Shown here piece by piece: positions 33,701-41,788 of a DNA stretch of 64,000 bases. The translations under genes were made by a program, and so were the position numbers. This stretch comes from an uncultured Ferrimonas sp. (GTDB lineage Bacteria; Pseudomonadota; Gammaproteobacteria; Enterobacterales; Shewanellaceae): positions 1-64,000 of the forward strand of contig NZ_CANLCI010000012.1 of NCBI RefSeq assembly GCF_947489035.1. The letters are read 5' to 3'. The notes below the pieces were generated by a model. That model was not told where the DNA came from. It did no database searches and saw only the letters and a program-made list of their open reading frames with translations. Position 1 is the first letter of the stretch. Every line of letters starts with the position of its first letter.

Positions 33701-34484
33701 ACTCACCCTGCCAGCGTTCAATTTTACCGGCCACCGCGTGCACTTCGCGGCTGGCCTGAATGTCGCTGAGCCAAGCGCCGATCTCATCTTTATTAAGCTG
33801 CATCGGCTCGCGGTGATCATCCCCTTGGCCACGGGCGAGAAAATCCGCGGTAATGGCCACCAGCATCTTTTTCACTGCGTCGAAATCGAGGTTTTTCTCG
33901 ATGGTGCCATTAACCACTCGCTCCACATGGGGCATCGGAACATGGCTGAAGGCAAAGCGGCGCTGCAACTCGCGAATGTTGGCACTGGTGCGGCCTTCCC
34001 GCAGGTTTTGAATCACCTGGCGGTACTGCGTCACATTGAGGTAGTTCGACTTAAAGACGTTACGGCCGTAGTTGCGCTCAATCTCGGCCACCTTGAATGG
34101 GCGGTGATCGGCGCTGATAAAATGTTGTTGCTGATAGGGCGCATCGATCAGCTTGTACTGCATATTGCGGCCACCGGCGCAGCTGGCCACCATGCAGCAC
34201 TGTTGGGTGCTGTAGCTGTCGGCGCGCTGGTATTCATACACCAGCAAGCTGGATTCCCGCGGCAGGTAGTAATCCACAAAGTTTTTGGACTGATCCACCT
34301 TAGAAACGATGTCACCAGGACGCATGCCATAAAACAGCGGCAACAGACGCATCAACGACGTTTTACCCGCACCGTTGGTTCCCTCTAATTGGGTGTGGCC
34401 GTCAAAATCGATCTCGTTAACTTTTCCTTTCCAAAAGCTATCGATAATAATGATGCGACGTAAACGGAACGCCTGTTGATCCAT
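30780..34484 (-). CDS. mksB: SMC-like ATPase (MksB/JetC-like)
   Basis: A 1234-aa SMC/MukB-type ATPase. The N-terminal head has Walker A G35-T-N-G-A-G-K-T42. The C-terminal head has an ABC signature-like S-S-T-G-L-S-Y-L near 1120 and Walker B with D1156-E1157 (I-I-L-P-V-D-E-L). Between them are two long coiled-coil arms, rich in Gln and Leu (about 240-540 and 600-950), and a short globular hinge near 540-600 (with Y-G-V-K-L-D-L). The size is close to MksB and smaller than MukB. ATG 34484 has AAGG 7 bases upstream. It is the first gene of the operon, which is unusual. Confidence 0.82.
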   Translation of the reverse strand: MDQQAFRLRRIIIIDSFWKGKVNEIDFDGHTQLEGTNGAGKTSLMRLLPLFYGMRPGDIVSKVDQSKNFVDYYLPRESSLLVYEYQRADSYSTQQCCMVASCAGGRNMQYKLIDAPYQQQHFISADHRPFKVAEIERNYGRNVFKSNYLNVTQYRQVIQNLREGRTSANIRELQRRFAFSHVPMPHVERVVNGTIEKNLDFDAVKKMLVAITADFLARGQGDDHREPMQLNKDEIGAWLSDIQASREVHAVAGKIERWQGEFTQLEQHLLELRHLTALLADENSQLSEQQQQLDDSIKAVRASLKALESNYDSQRDQLKGELTLVKDQLHAKQTECDRLDEQKANFDDDDAASYQLKADEKGRFSSQLQDVEQIIVSLEGDVAKIADKYRDLLHKLELQLAQEDGDLNRQMAVIRDNASRQLDTIQQGYQTQRRELEQQQDGRSLELKQKLMQLQHQQQVNADSRQRPAVDPTIEQGLQQSQQQLASAQQQRSELLLAQSEINKRLGTAERDRDRALNKLGTEQNRLRDLSAERDAVSQQLNPADGSLHAFLDQQPEADGWKQTIGALLAPQLLARTDLAPNWSGDGLQSLYGVKLDLSALQHTNPLAQNEAQLQARLAELEQQHSSQEQLLSDINALLEKQGKEVAQWQGQFANNQQQERKLAGQIEQLQQQLERQHHLRDESIKQRLLELDADAEQLRKQLQQLKQQQQQHDDLAQDQLHELHNGFLEQRSTIETDRDLQLDTLAQRLSELTASTNERRKDYKRQQKQALDQIDPDGEIDRRHQERRELNAKLQQCAEFENKARIYADFISKQYSQRDALGQALMSLQQQANQGDSALQQLEQDYQGSRRSQRNELDKLKQKAERSAELLAHLERASASVQPLALEPQLDGNMPRYQAQMLPDFVKQNLDQFSLLEKTLTKEISSFASTLRIKHGKSSLYESWVKLVADNDRFEGCETVLKYRAPLTDLLQSAGQLKASTGLLIQTNANMINEFYQHLANFDRRIKLVGRKLSERVTELAKFEAFAEISVGTVTKLDQLEYWRPLKSFSECYELAKDQLNDANSDIPEELITAMRDLARVLPAEGVQLEHNDLFDLEFVITEKGQVKRARNARQLKKVSSTGLSYLAMLSLFAGLLAMLRGDSKIPSSIILPVDELGELAAENIKLLLDMFDGNAIQILSASPATDRQVLALYQNHYKLKDSKIYQAHVPMSKLEQLMAARAAKQSEAPTHV

Positions 34485-34902
34485 GAAGTTACCTTACCTA
34501 AACAAAAGCCACGCACAGAGTGTGAATCGGCTAGATTACCCCAGCGGCGGCGCGAGCGACAACCGTAGCGCTGTATCGACGCGATAGCGCTTTATCAACT
34601 GCCCTCTTTTTCTGCAAAGCGGTTATTTCACCATCAACTTTCAGCCTGATCCGCCGCGGCGTATTTTGCCTTTGCTGCCGATTTAATCACGCGAATTGAC
34701 TACAAAACCGACCGTTGTCGCCAACAACGCTATCCTTGTAACGCTTAAGCCCGATTTGCGCCGTTCCACACTTGAGAAACTGCGCCACACAGGTAAGATG
34801 GGCGATTCTCGGATTTTCCCGAGATAAACCGGTAACTGCCGGTAACCAATGAAATATCGTAGAGATATAGTAGATTTCGACTCGTTGGAGAGCATTCCGA
34901 GT
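34485..34902. other. Divergent promoter region between the SMC operon and asnS
   Basis: About 420 bp. The asnS promoter candidate is in this stretch (listed separately). The SMC operon promoter should lie at about 34500-34600 on the minus strand, but I see no clear pair of boxes. No reading frame here has protein-like features; those present are shadows. Confidence 0.4.
34772..34799 (+). promoter_or_regulatory. Candidate sigma-70 promoter of asnS
   Basis: TTGAGA (34772-34777) and TAAGAT (34794-34799) with a 16-base spacer, about 100 bp before the asnS start codon. One mismatch in the -10 and two in the -35 box from consensus. Confidence 0.5.
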
Positions 34903-36303
34903 ATGACAGTGGCAACCATTGCTGAAGTCCTAAAAGGCGACCACGCGGTCGGCACCGAAGTTACGGTACGCGGTTGGGTCCGCACACGCCGTGATTCCAA
35001 AGCCGGCATTTCCTTCCTGGCCGTGTACGACGGCTCCTGTTTTGATCCGATTCAGGGCGTGGTACCGAATGAGCTGCCAAATTACGAGAATGAGATCCTG
35101 CGTTTAACCGCTGGCTGTTCCGTAGAGATGACCGGTGAGGTTGTTGAGTCCCCGGGCAAAGGCCAACAGTTCGAACTAAAAGCCACCGGTGTACAAGTAG
35201 TCGGTATGGTAGAAGATCCTGATACCTACCCAATGGCAGCCAAGCGCCACTCGATTGAGTACCTGCGCGAAGTCGCCCACCTGCGCCCACGCACCAACAT
35301 TACCGGCGCGGTAATGCGCGTGCGTAACTCGCTGTCACAAGCAATCCACCGCTTCTATCACGAGCAGGGCTTCATCTGGGTCTCTACTCCGCTGCTGACC
35401 GCATCTGATTGTGAAGGCGCTGGCGAGATGTTCCGCGTGTCTACCTTAGACATGAACAACATCCCCCGCACCGACGCCGGTGACGTCGATTACGACCAAG
35501 ATTTCTTCGGTAAGGAAACCTTCCTGACCGTATCTGGCCAGTTGAACGCCGAAACTTACGCTTGTTCAATGAGCAAGGTGTACACCTTTGGCCCAACCTT
35601 CCGTGCTGAAAACTCCAACACTTCTCGCCACTTGGCTGAGTTTTGGATGGTTGAACCGGAAGTGGCGTTTGCCGATCTGGACGACGCCGCCGCACTGGCT
35701 GAAGGCATGCTGAAATACTGTTTCAAAGCGGTACTGGCTGAACGCATGGACGATCTGAAGTTCTTCGAGCAACGGGTAAACAAAGAGGTTATCTCTCGTT
35801 TGCAGGCGTTCGTAGATGCTGACTTCGCTCAGGTAGATTACACCGACGCCATTAAGATTTTGGAAGAGTGTGGCCGCGAGTTTGAGTTCCCTGTTGAGTG
35901 GGGCATCGACATGTCCTCTGAGCACGAGCGCTACTTGGCGGAAGAGCACTTCAACGCCCCAGTGGTTGTGAAAAACTACCCGAAAGACATCAAAGCCTTC
36001 TACATGCGCCTGAACGACGACGGCAAGACCGTTGCCGCCATGGACGTATTGGCACCGGGCATCGGTGAGTTGATTGGTGGTTCCCAGCGTGAAGAGCGTC
36101 TGGACGTCCTTGATCAGCGTATGGATGCCATGGGTCTGCCAAAAGACGAGATGTACTGGTACCGCGATCTGCGCCGCTACGGCACCGTGCCACACGCCGG
36201 CTTCGGCTTAGGCTTTGAGCGTTTGGTGTCTTACGTTACCGGTGTGTCCAACATCCGCGACGTGATCCCATTCCCGCGCGCACCACGCACCTGTAACTTC
36301 TAA
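34903..36303 (+). CDS. asnS: Asparaginyl-tRNA synthetase
   Basis: Class IIb synthetase charging tRNA-Asn, 466 aa. The N-terminal OB fold ([17 protein letters not shown]) and the catalytic motifs [16 protein letters not shown] (motif 2) and G-F-G-L-G-F-E-R-L (motif 3) are present and very close to E. coli AsnRS. ATG 34903 matches the E. coli start; an in-frame ATG at 34849 would add 18 residues not in the family. Monocistronic, with its own terminator. Confidence 0.98.
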   Translation: MTVATIAEVLKGDHAVGTEVTVRGWVRTRRDSKAGISFLAVYDGSCFDPIQGVVPNELPNYENEILRLTAGCSVEMTGEVVESPGKGQQFELKATGVQVVGMVEDPDTYPMAAKRHSIEYLREVAHLRPRTNITGAVMRVRNSLSQAIHRFYHEQGFIWVSTPLLTASDCEGAGEMFRVSTLDMNNIPRTDAGDVDYDQDFFGKETFLTVSGQLNAETYACSMSKVYTFGPTFRAENSNTSRHLAEFWMVEPEVAFADLDDAAALAEGMLKYCFKAVLAERMDDLKFFEQRVNKEVISRLQAFVDADFAQVDYTDAIKILEECGREFEFPVEWGIDMSSEHERYLAEEHFNAPVVVKNYPKDIKAFYMRLNDDGKTVAAMDVLAPGIGELIGGSQREERLDVLDQRMDAMGLPKDEMYWYRDLRRYGTVPHAGFGLGFERLVSYVTGVSNIRDVIPFPRAPRTCNF

Positions 36304-36323
36304 GTTAATTGCGTGAATAAAAT

Positions 36324-36351
36324 AAAACCCGCCAAATGGCGGGTTTTTTAA
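36324..36351 (+). terminator. asnS terminator
   Basis: AACCCGCC-AAAT-GGCGGGTT followed by TTTT, 20 bp after the asnS stop. Confidence 0.9.
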
Positions 36352-36441
36352 TTTTGTAAATTAGCTCTTTGAGATGTGCTTTGACCGACATCATAGTCGC
36401 GTTCTTATTGGTATATTTCCATTTATTTAATCAACGGAACT

Positions 36442-36735
36442 ATGATGAGACTGCTTTTACTCATTTTTCTTTGTCCTTTGGCTCTACAAGGGTGCATCGC
36501 CGTTTGGGGTAGCTCGTATAACGTTGCGATGCACAATAGTCGTTCAGTTGTTGTTGAATACGATCCCGCTGTCATCAACCTGCCAGCAATGCTCCGCGAC
36601 GTTCAGACCCTTTGCACAAAATTCAACAAAGATGCTGTCCTCGACAGCACCAGCAGGGGAAATCTAGGTATTTTAGTGAATACTTATCGCTGCGAAACAC
36701 GCATGGCTGACACAGTCATAGATATTCAAAATTAG
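36442..36735 (+). CDS. Small hypothetical lipoprotein
   Basis: A 97-aa protein with a lipoprotein signal peptide: M-M-R-L-L-L-L-I-F-L, then lipobox L-A-L-Q-G-C at about residues 13-18. The mature part has two further cysteines (C59 and C80 region) that may pair. Not recognised. Its 3' end overlaps the convergent VanZ-like frame. Confidence 0.7.
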   Translation: MMRLLLLIFLCPLALQGCIAVWGSSYNVAMHNSRSVVVEYDPAVINLPAMLRDVQTLCTKFNKDAVLDSTSRGNLGILVNTYRCETRMADTVIDIQN

Positions 36736-37084
36736 AGCTCCAACAATTAACTCCTCGTTTTTAATAGCTAGTGAAATCGCACTAGCTATTAGTATCCCCA
36801 CCGCATCCGCCAGCAGATCTTGCCAATCCATGATTCGGTTTATTTTCCAGACTTTGCTTATCTCTTCCCCAATCACAAATACCGCGACAATCACGGTGCC
36901 GAGCAAACAGCACTGCCCTATTACGTTGATGCTACGAAAACCCAGCGCCCAAATTCACTAACAGTGTAAGCAAGCCAAAGAACAGCAGCGCTGCGCCGAA
37001 GGCCAGATGGTTTGAGCGTTTGCTGCTTCTGTTTTGCTGACGACTGTCCATCTCTACGCTGTTACCGCTTTTGATATTGCTCAT
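36673..37084 (-). pseudogene. VanZ-like membrane protein, frameshifted
   Basis: Two adjacent minus-strand frames make one protein-like sequence. The first (from ATG 37084) ends at 36932 after N-H-L-A-F-G-A-A-L-L-F-F-G-L-L. The second is open from about 36954 and continues W-A-L-G-F-R-S-I-N-V-I-G, a membrane helix, then I-G-E-E-I-S-K, R-I-M-D-W-Q-D-L-L-A-D-A-V-G-I-L. The D-W-x-D-L-x-A-x-x-x-G pattern is that of VanZ-type proteins. The join near 36935-36955 needs a one-base shift, so the gene is probably broken or contains a sequencing error. The N-terminal start is uncertain. Confidence 0.5.
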
Positions 37085-37203
37085 TTTATTTACGATTAAC
37101 TTTACCATCGCCTCCACAAGCGTGACAGCCATCACACAACTATACCGCCGCCCCAAAAGAGGCATTGAGCATGCACCTTATGGCGACTAGTATCCACACC
37201 CAT

Positions 37204-37226
37204 AAGCTGCATTTTAAATGCATGTT
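37204..37226. promoter_or_regulatory. NsrR binding site upstream of norB
   Basis: AAGCTGCATTTTAAATGCAT followed by GTT (23 bp). Against the known NsrR consensus AAGATG(C/T)ATTT-N-AAAT(G/A)CATCTT only two positions differ. It lies about 50 bp before the norB start. NsrR is the NO-sensing iron-sulfur repressor of such genes, so NO-induced expression of norB and ygbA is predicted. Confidence 0.8.
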
Positions 37227-37274
37227 TAATTCAGGTGTAAAAAACACATCATTATCAAAGCGATTGGATTTGCT

Positions 37275-39542
37275 ATGAACCGTCAAAAATTGCTGTTCTG
37301 GGCCTTAGTGCTCACCTGCATTGCCTCTTTCACTGTGCTGCTGTCGATGGGCAGCAGCACTTACCGAGAAATGCCACCGATCCCGACTTCAGTGATCTCT
37401 GAATCCGGCGAAACCATCTTTACTGAAGATGATATCCAAAATGGCCAATTGGCTTGGCGCTCGATGGGCGGCCACCAATTGGGCTCTATCTGGGGCCACG
37501 GCGCTTACGTTGCCCCAGACTGGAGTGCTGACTGGCTACACCGCGAGCTAGTGGCATGGTTGGACTTCCGTGCGCAAGAGTCGCTGCAAGCCAACTACGC
37601 TGATCTGTCTGAAGCTCAGCAAGCAGGGTTGCAAGCAGAGCTGAAGCGAGACGTTCGTACCAACACCTACAACCCAGACAATGGCGTGATCATTGTGTCT
37701 GATCTGCGTGCGGCGGCGATTGCCAAGGTGCAAGATCACTACGTACGTCTGTTTAATGACGATCCAGAGCTGCAATCGCTGCGTGAGCAATACGCGATGA
37801 AAGAAGGCACTTTGCCCTCGTTAGAGCGTCGCCAGCAGCTAACGGCATTTGTGTTCTGGAGCGCTTGGGCCACCGGCACCGATCGTGTTGGCACCGAAGG
37901 CGTAAGCTACACCAACAACTGGCCCCACGAGCCACTGATCGACAACAAGCCCACCTCTTCTATCGTGGTGTGGTCAATTCTGTCGGTACTGGCGCTGATC
38001 TTAGGCGTGGCAGCATTAGCTTGGCACCACAGTTCGCTCAAGCACGATCCACTGCCTGCCGCACCAAGCACCGATCCGCTGTTTAGCCACAAGCCAACCC
38101 CATCGCAAAAAGCGACCGGCAAGTACTTCCTGACTGCCATCGGTTTGTTTGTTCTGCAGATGGGCTTAGGTGGCCTAACCGCGCACTATGCAGTGGAAGG
38201 CCAAGCGTTCTTTGGTTATCAGCTGGCAGAGATCCTGCCGTACTCCGTCACTCGTACTTGGCACACCCAATTGGCGGTGTTCTGGATTGCGACTTTATGG
38301 TTAGCAACTGGCCTGTATATCGCCCCTGCCCTGTCTGGTGGCCGTGAACATCCACTGCAAAAACATGGGGTAAACCTGTTGTGGTTAGCACTGCTGATTG
38401 TGGTGCTGGGCTCCATGGGTGGTGAATGGTATGCCGTTCAACAGGTATGGTCGCTGGACATCAGCTACTGGTTTGGTCATCAAGGCCACGAGTACGTCGA
38501 CTTAGGCCGTTTCTGGCAGATGCTGTTAATGGTTGGCTTGTTGATTTGGCTGGCATTGGTTACTGCGGCGATTTTACCGGCGCTGAAAGAAAAGTCGGAA
38601 CATAAGCCGGTGATCTGGCTGCTGTATGTCTCTGTTGTCGCCATTGGCTTGTTCTACGGCGCTGGCCTGATGATGGGCAAGCACACCAACTTGGCGATGG
38701 CAGAATACTGGCGCTGGTGGGTTGTACATCTGTGGGTAGAGGGCTTCTTTGAAACCTTCGCGACCGCCGTGATCGCACTGATGTTTGTTCGCTTGGGCTT
38801 GATCCGTGCTCGCAGTGCTAACTCGGCGGTGTTGTTTGCCACCATCATCTTCCTCTCTGGCGGGATCATCGGTACCGCGCACCACTGGTACTTTACTGGT
38901 ACGCCAACGTCGGTGTTGGCGTGGGGTTCGATCTTCTCTGCACTGGAAGTGGTGCCGCTGGCGCTGATTGGCTTCGAAGCTTTCGAGCAATACAGCCTGC
39001 GTAAGCGCGCAAGCTGGGTAAGCAACTATAAATGGGCGATCATGTTCTTTGTGGCTACCGCATTCTGGAACATGTTTGGTGCTGGGGTGCTGGGCTTCTT
39101 GATCAACCCGCCTATCGCGCTGTACTACGTACAGGGTTTGAACACCACAGCCGCTCATGGCCACGGCGCCTTTATGGGTGTGTATGGCATGTTGGGTATC
39201 GGTTTGATGTTGTTCTGCATGATGGGCTTAAGCAAAGGCCGAAATTGGGACAACACCTTGCTGAAATGGGGCTTCTGGACCATGAACGCAGGCTTGATGG
39301 CGATGCTGCTGATGTCGTTGTTACCGGTGGGTATTGTGCAGTTCTTTGCCGCCATCGATACTGGCTACTGGTTTGCCCGTTCACCCGATGTACTGCAAAG
39401 CGAGTTAGTGCGCACCTTGGTGTGGCTGCGTATGCCAGGGGACATTCTGTTCTCTATCGGCGGTCTGTGCATCGCGCTGTTCTTGGCCAAGCTGAGCGTT
39501 GGTGCTTGGCAGGCCAAACGCGCTGCCATTGCGGTACAATAA
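37275..39542 (+). CDS. norB: Quinol-dependent nitric oxide reductase (qNOR)
   Basis: A 755-aa single-subunit NO reductase of the heme-copper oxidase superfamily, reducing NO to N2O with electrons from quinol. The N-terminal extension (one helix plus a periplasmic domain with T-E-D-D-I-Q-N-G-Q-L-A-W-R-S-M-G-G-H) marks the quinol type. The catalytic core has helices with the expected His ligands (for example T-R-T-W-H-T-Q-L-A, G-T-A-H-H-W-Y, A-A-H-G-H-G-A-F) for heme b, b3 and FeB. No norC gene is nearby, as expected for qNOR. No other denitrification genes are visible, which suggests NO detoxification. Confidence 0.96.
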   Translation: MNRQKLLFWALVLTCIASFTVLLSMGSSTYREMPPIPTSVISESGETIFTEDDIQNGQLAWRSMGGHQLGSIWGHGAYVAPDWSADWLHRELVAWLDFRAQESLQANYADLSEAQQAGLQAELKRDVRTNTYNPDNGVIIVSDLRAAAIAKVQDHYVRLFNDDPELQSLREQYAMKEGTLPSLERRQQLTAFVFWSAWATGTDRVGTEGVSYTNNWPHEPLIDNKPTSSIVVWSILSVLALILGVAALAWHHSSLKHDPLPAAPSTDPLFSHKPTPSQKATGKYFLTAIGLFVLQMGLGGLTAHYAVEGQAFFGYQLAEILPYSVTRTWHTQLAVFWIATLWLATGLYIAPALSGGREHPLQKHGVNLLWLALLIVVLGSMGGEWYAVQQVWSLDISYWFGHQGHEYVDLGRFWQMLLMVGLLIWLALVTAAILPALKEKSEHKPVIWLLYVSVVAIGLFYGAGLMMGKHTNLAMAEYWRWWVVHLWVEGFFETFATAVIALMFVRLGLIRARSANSAVLFATIIFLSGGIIGTAHHWYFTGTPTSVLAWGSIFSALEVVPLALIGFEAFEQYSLRKRASWVSNYKWAIMFFVATAFWNMFGAGVLGFLINPPIALYYVQGLNTTAAHGHGAFMGVYGMLGIGLMLFCMMGLSKGRNWDNTLLKWGFWTMNAGLMAMLLMSLLPVGIVQFFAAIDTGYWFARSPDVLQSELVRTLVWLRMPGDILFSIGGLCIALFLAKLSVGAWQAKRAAIAVQ

Positions 39543-39604
39543 GCCGTAAACGTTTATGGGGGCTTTGGCCCCCATTGTTGTTATTCGTTAGTTCAGAGGT
39601 TGAA

Positions 39605-40003
39605 ATGAGCTCAGAGTTATTAACCGGTCGACTGGCCAAAGAGCACAAAACCATTACCCATATGCTGCAGATCTACTGCCGCGATCACCACAAAGACGCA
39701 CTTAAAGCCAATAAACTGTGCTCGGAGTGTCTCTCTTTGGTGAACTATGCAGAACAAAAATTGGACCGCTGTCCCTACGGTGAGACCAAACCCGACTGCG
39801 CCCGCTGCCCCATCCATTGCTACAAGCCGACGGAACGTGAGCAAGCCCGCCAAGCGATGCGCTACGCTGGCCCAAGAATGTTATGGCACCACCCGATTGA
39901 AGCCATCACTCATCTGCTGGATAAGAAGCGCCCGATCCCAGAACGGCCACCCAAAGGGGTTAGCCAACAAGCTCGGCGCAAGGCTGCGCAAAAGGCCGAT
40001 TAA
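39605..40003 (+). CDS. ygbA: YgbA-like NO-responsive protein (nitrous oxide-stimulated promoter family)
   Basis: A 132-aa protein with a conserved set of cysteines: C25, the L-C-x-x-C pair C39/C42, C56, then C65, C68 and C72 in D-C-A-R-C-P-I-H-C-Y-K-P. This pattern matches YgbA, an NsrR-regulated protein linked to growth under nitrosative stress in enteric bacteria. The cysteines suggest a metal site. It follows norB by about 60 bp, so the NsrR box upstream of norB probably controls both. ATG 39605 is chosen; the longer frame from 39032 is out of frame with norB and only a shadow. Confidence 0.85.
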   Translation: MSSELLTGRLAKEHKTITHMLQIYCRDHHKDALKANKLCSECLSLVNYAEQKLDRCPYGETKPDCARCPIHCYKPTEREQARQAMRYAGPRMLWHHPIEAITHLLDKKRPIPERPPKGVSQQARRKAAQKAD

Positions 40004-41133
40004 TTAAGTTCGGCTTCGGCGTACCGCTGCGCCCACCGTTTAAACGGCCTCGACTGGAGAAATTGCTGCCCAAGTTCTGGATACAGCTGCGTAACCATCT
40101 CTTTGTCTATCTGTACATCAAACCGCTGCACTAAGTTTTCCAAGCTCACCACCGCGGCGCGGTGATCTTGATTCACGATCCCCAGTTGCAGTTGCAGCCA
40201 GTACGCCGGAAAGTAATCCACTTGGCTGCTGGCCAGCTGCTGCGCATAAGACGCTGCCAGTGCTGGGCTATCCCCTTGCAATAAACGAATACCAATTTCA
40301 GTGACCATCGCCACGTCACCGTGCAGATCCTCTGGCAACTGTTGATAGGCTTCACGGCAATCCTGCAACGCTTGCTGCATGCAGATCACAGCACTAAGCA
40401 GTGGGTAATCATCCGCCAGCAACCGTTGCCTTACCGCTAGGCTAATGGTGGACATCCAATCGTCACCTTGGCTCATTAACGCCCGCAATAGCAATTCACG
40501 GATTAACCGATCTTGTTGAATGGCGATGGGTGCCTGAAGGTAAGCGCTAAAGATGGCATCCGCATCAATCAGGCCGTGATTAAACGGGGCGAGGTATTCA
40601 AAAAAGTCGCCAAACGCTTGATGGTTTGGGCTGTGTTCCACCGCGATTCGGTGATAGAGCTGGCTCATTAAAGTCACTTGGCTGTAATGATAAAGCCGAT
40701 TGCCCATGTCCTCTAGCCGTACCCCGCGTTCATCCATTTCACCATCGAAGTAAAAATACTCAACGCTGAAATCCGGATGCACCAAGCGGTACTGTAAGCG
40801 CAGTTTACCGTTGAAGTTATCTATGCGTCGCAACTGCCAATCGCCATCGCGACCGTGGGCAACGATTTCATCAACCCATTCGCTGGCCATGCTCCGCCAA
40901 GCGGGATCATCATCAAAGCTGGGATCAAGCTGATGTAAAGGATGCTGAGGCTGAAACGCAGCCTGCAATAACGGTAAGTCTTGCTGATTTAACGCCGAGG
41001 TTACCCAAGAGGTGGGGCCTGCAGAGGGCTCGACTAGCTCGCTGCTTTGCTTGAGCGGGGATGTCGATGTGCAGCCGACCAGAACAAGAAGTGGAACCAA
41101 ACGCCACATCGCGAGAACCCCAAACCGATACAT
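40000..41133 (-). CDS. Hypothetical lipoprotein, helical repeat type
   Basis: A 377-aa lipoprotein with a signal ending in lipobox L-V-G-C (Cys21). The mature protein has an N-terminal domain with alternating strands (about 90-150, L-R-L-Q-Y-R-L-V-H-P-D-F-S-V-E-Y-F-Y-F) and a C-terminal, mostly helical part with paired helices like TPR. Not recognised. Starts ATG 41133 or ATG 41109; the longer gives a normal-length signal peptide. It converges on ygbA with a 4-bp overlap. Confidence 0.75.
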   Translation of the reverse strand: MYRFGVLAMWRLVPLLVLVGCTSTSPLKQSSELVEPSAGPTSWVTSALNQQDLPLLQAAFQPQHPLHQLDPSFDDDPAWRSMASEWVDEIVAHGRDGDWQLRRIDNFNGKLRLQYRLVHPDFSVEYFYFDGEMDERGVRLEDMGNRLYHYSQVTLMSQLYHRIAVEHSPNHQAFGDFFEYLAPFNHGLIDADAIFSAYLQAPIAIQQDRLIRELLLRALMSQGDDWMSTISLAVRQRLLADDYPLLSAVICMQQALQDCREAYQQLPEDLHGDVAMVTEIGIRLLQGDSPALAASYAQQLASSQVDYFPAYWLQLQLGIVNQDHRAAVVSLENLVQRFDVQIDKEMVTQLYPELGQQFLQSRPFKRWAQRYAEAELN

Positions 41134-41207
41134 TCTGCTTTGAAGTTATGTCGGATATGGCGACCTGTCCAATCGCTATTGCCGCCAAATCAACAGATCC
41201 CAGCCAC

Positions 41208-41236
41208 AAAAAAACGGAGCCTAAGCTCCGTTTTTT
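41208..41236. terminator. Bidirectional terminator beside grxD
   Basis: AAACGGAGC-CTAA-GCTCCGTTTTTT with an A-run on the left, between the glutaredoxin gene and the divergently placed lipoprotein start. On the minus strand it ends the grxD transcript. Confidence 0.88.
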
Positions 41237-41253
41237 CAAAGTAGCGTAAACGC

Positions 41254-41601
41254 TTATGCGTCTTCGGCAGGGTTTCGCTCGCCCGCTTCTTTGATCAGCT
41301 GTTGCAGTTCACCTTTTTGGAACATCTCCATAATGATGTCACAGCCACCAACCAATTCACCTTCTACCCACAGCTGTGGGAAGGTTGGCCAGTTAGCGAA
41401 AGCTGGCAGTTCAGCGCGAATGTCAGGGTTTTGCAGAATATCGACGTAAGCAAACTGCTGGCCGCACTGCATCAATGCTTGTGCCGCCTGAGAGGAGAAA
41501 CCGCAGCTTGGCAGCTTTGGTGAGCCCTTCATGTACAAAATGATGGTGTTTTGCTCAATTTGGCTTTTGATTTTTTCTAAGGTTTCCACGACAGCAGTCA
41601 T
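41254..41601 (-). CDS. grxD: Monothiol glutaredoxin (Grx4 family)
   Basis: A 115-aa CGFS-type glutaredoxin that carries or transfers 2Fe-2S clusters. The active site P-S-C33-G-F-S and the downstream W-P-T-F-P-Q-L-W-V and G-G-C-D-I motifs (glutathione binding) are present. Length and sequence match E. coli GrxD. It stands near sodB, on the opposite strand, which is a common pairing in this group. Confidence 0.96.
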   Translation of the reverse strand: MTAVVETLEKIKSQIEQNTIILYMKGSPKLPSCGFSSQAAQALMQCGQQFAYVDILQNPDIRAELPAFANWPTFPQLWVEGELVGGCDIIMEMFQKGELQQLIKEAGERNPAEDA

Positions 41602-41788
41602 TCCTAAAGGATAAATTACGCTTCATTCTAAGCGAAATAGGCTGGTTAACCTAGTTTTGTTAATCGAATATTGGCGATTCATTCAATCGAGTTTTCCGAA
41701 AATTATTCTTGGTGCGCCGCTGCAGCTTGTTCGGTAGTATAAGCGCCAGTTAACGGATATAAACCACAATCTGATCAGGAGATTAGCA

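Noticed and set aside
33738..34388. Long plus-strand reading frames opposite the SMC gene
   Set aside because: They are mirror images of the SMC coding frame, with composition typical of antisense frames.
28217..34484. Reading the SMC operon as a mobile defence island
   Set aside because: No integrase, transposase, tRNA or direct repeats flank it, and its base composition does not visibly differ from the neighbours, so recent transfer is not supported.
38574..39164. 196-codon minus-strand frame opposite norB
   Set aside because: Antisense shadow of the NO reductase gene; composition does not look like a protein and no homology is recognisable.
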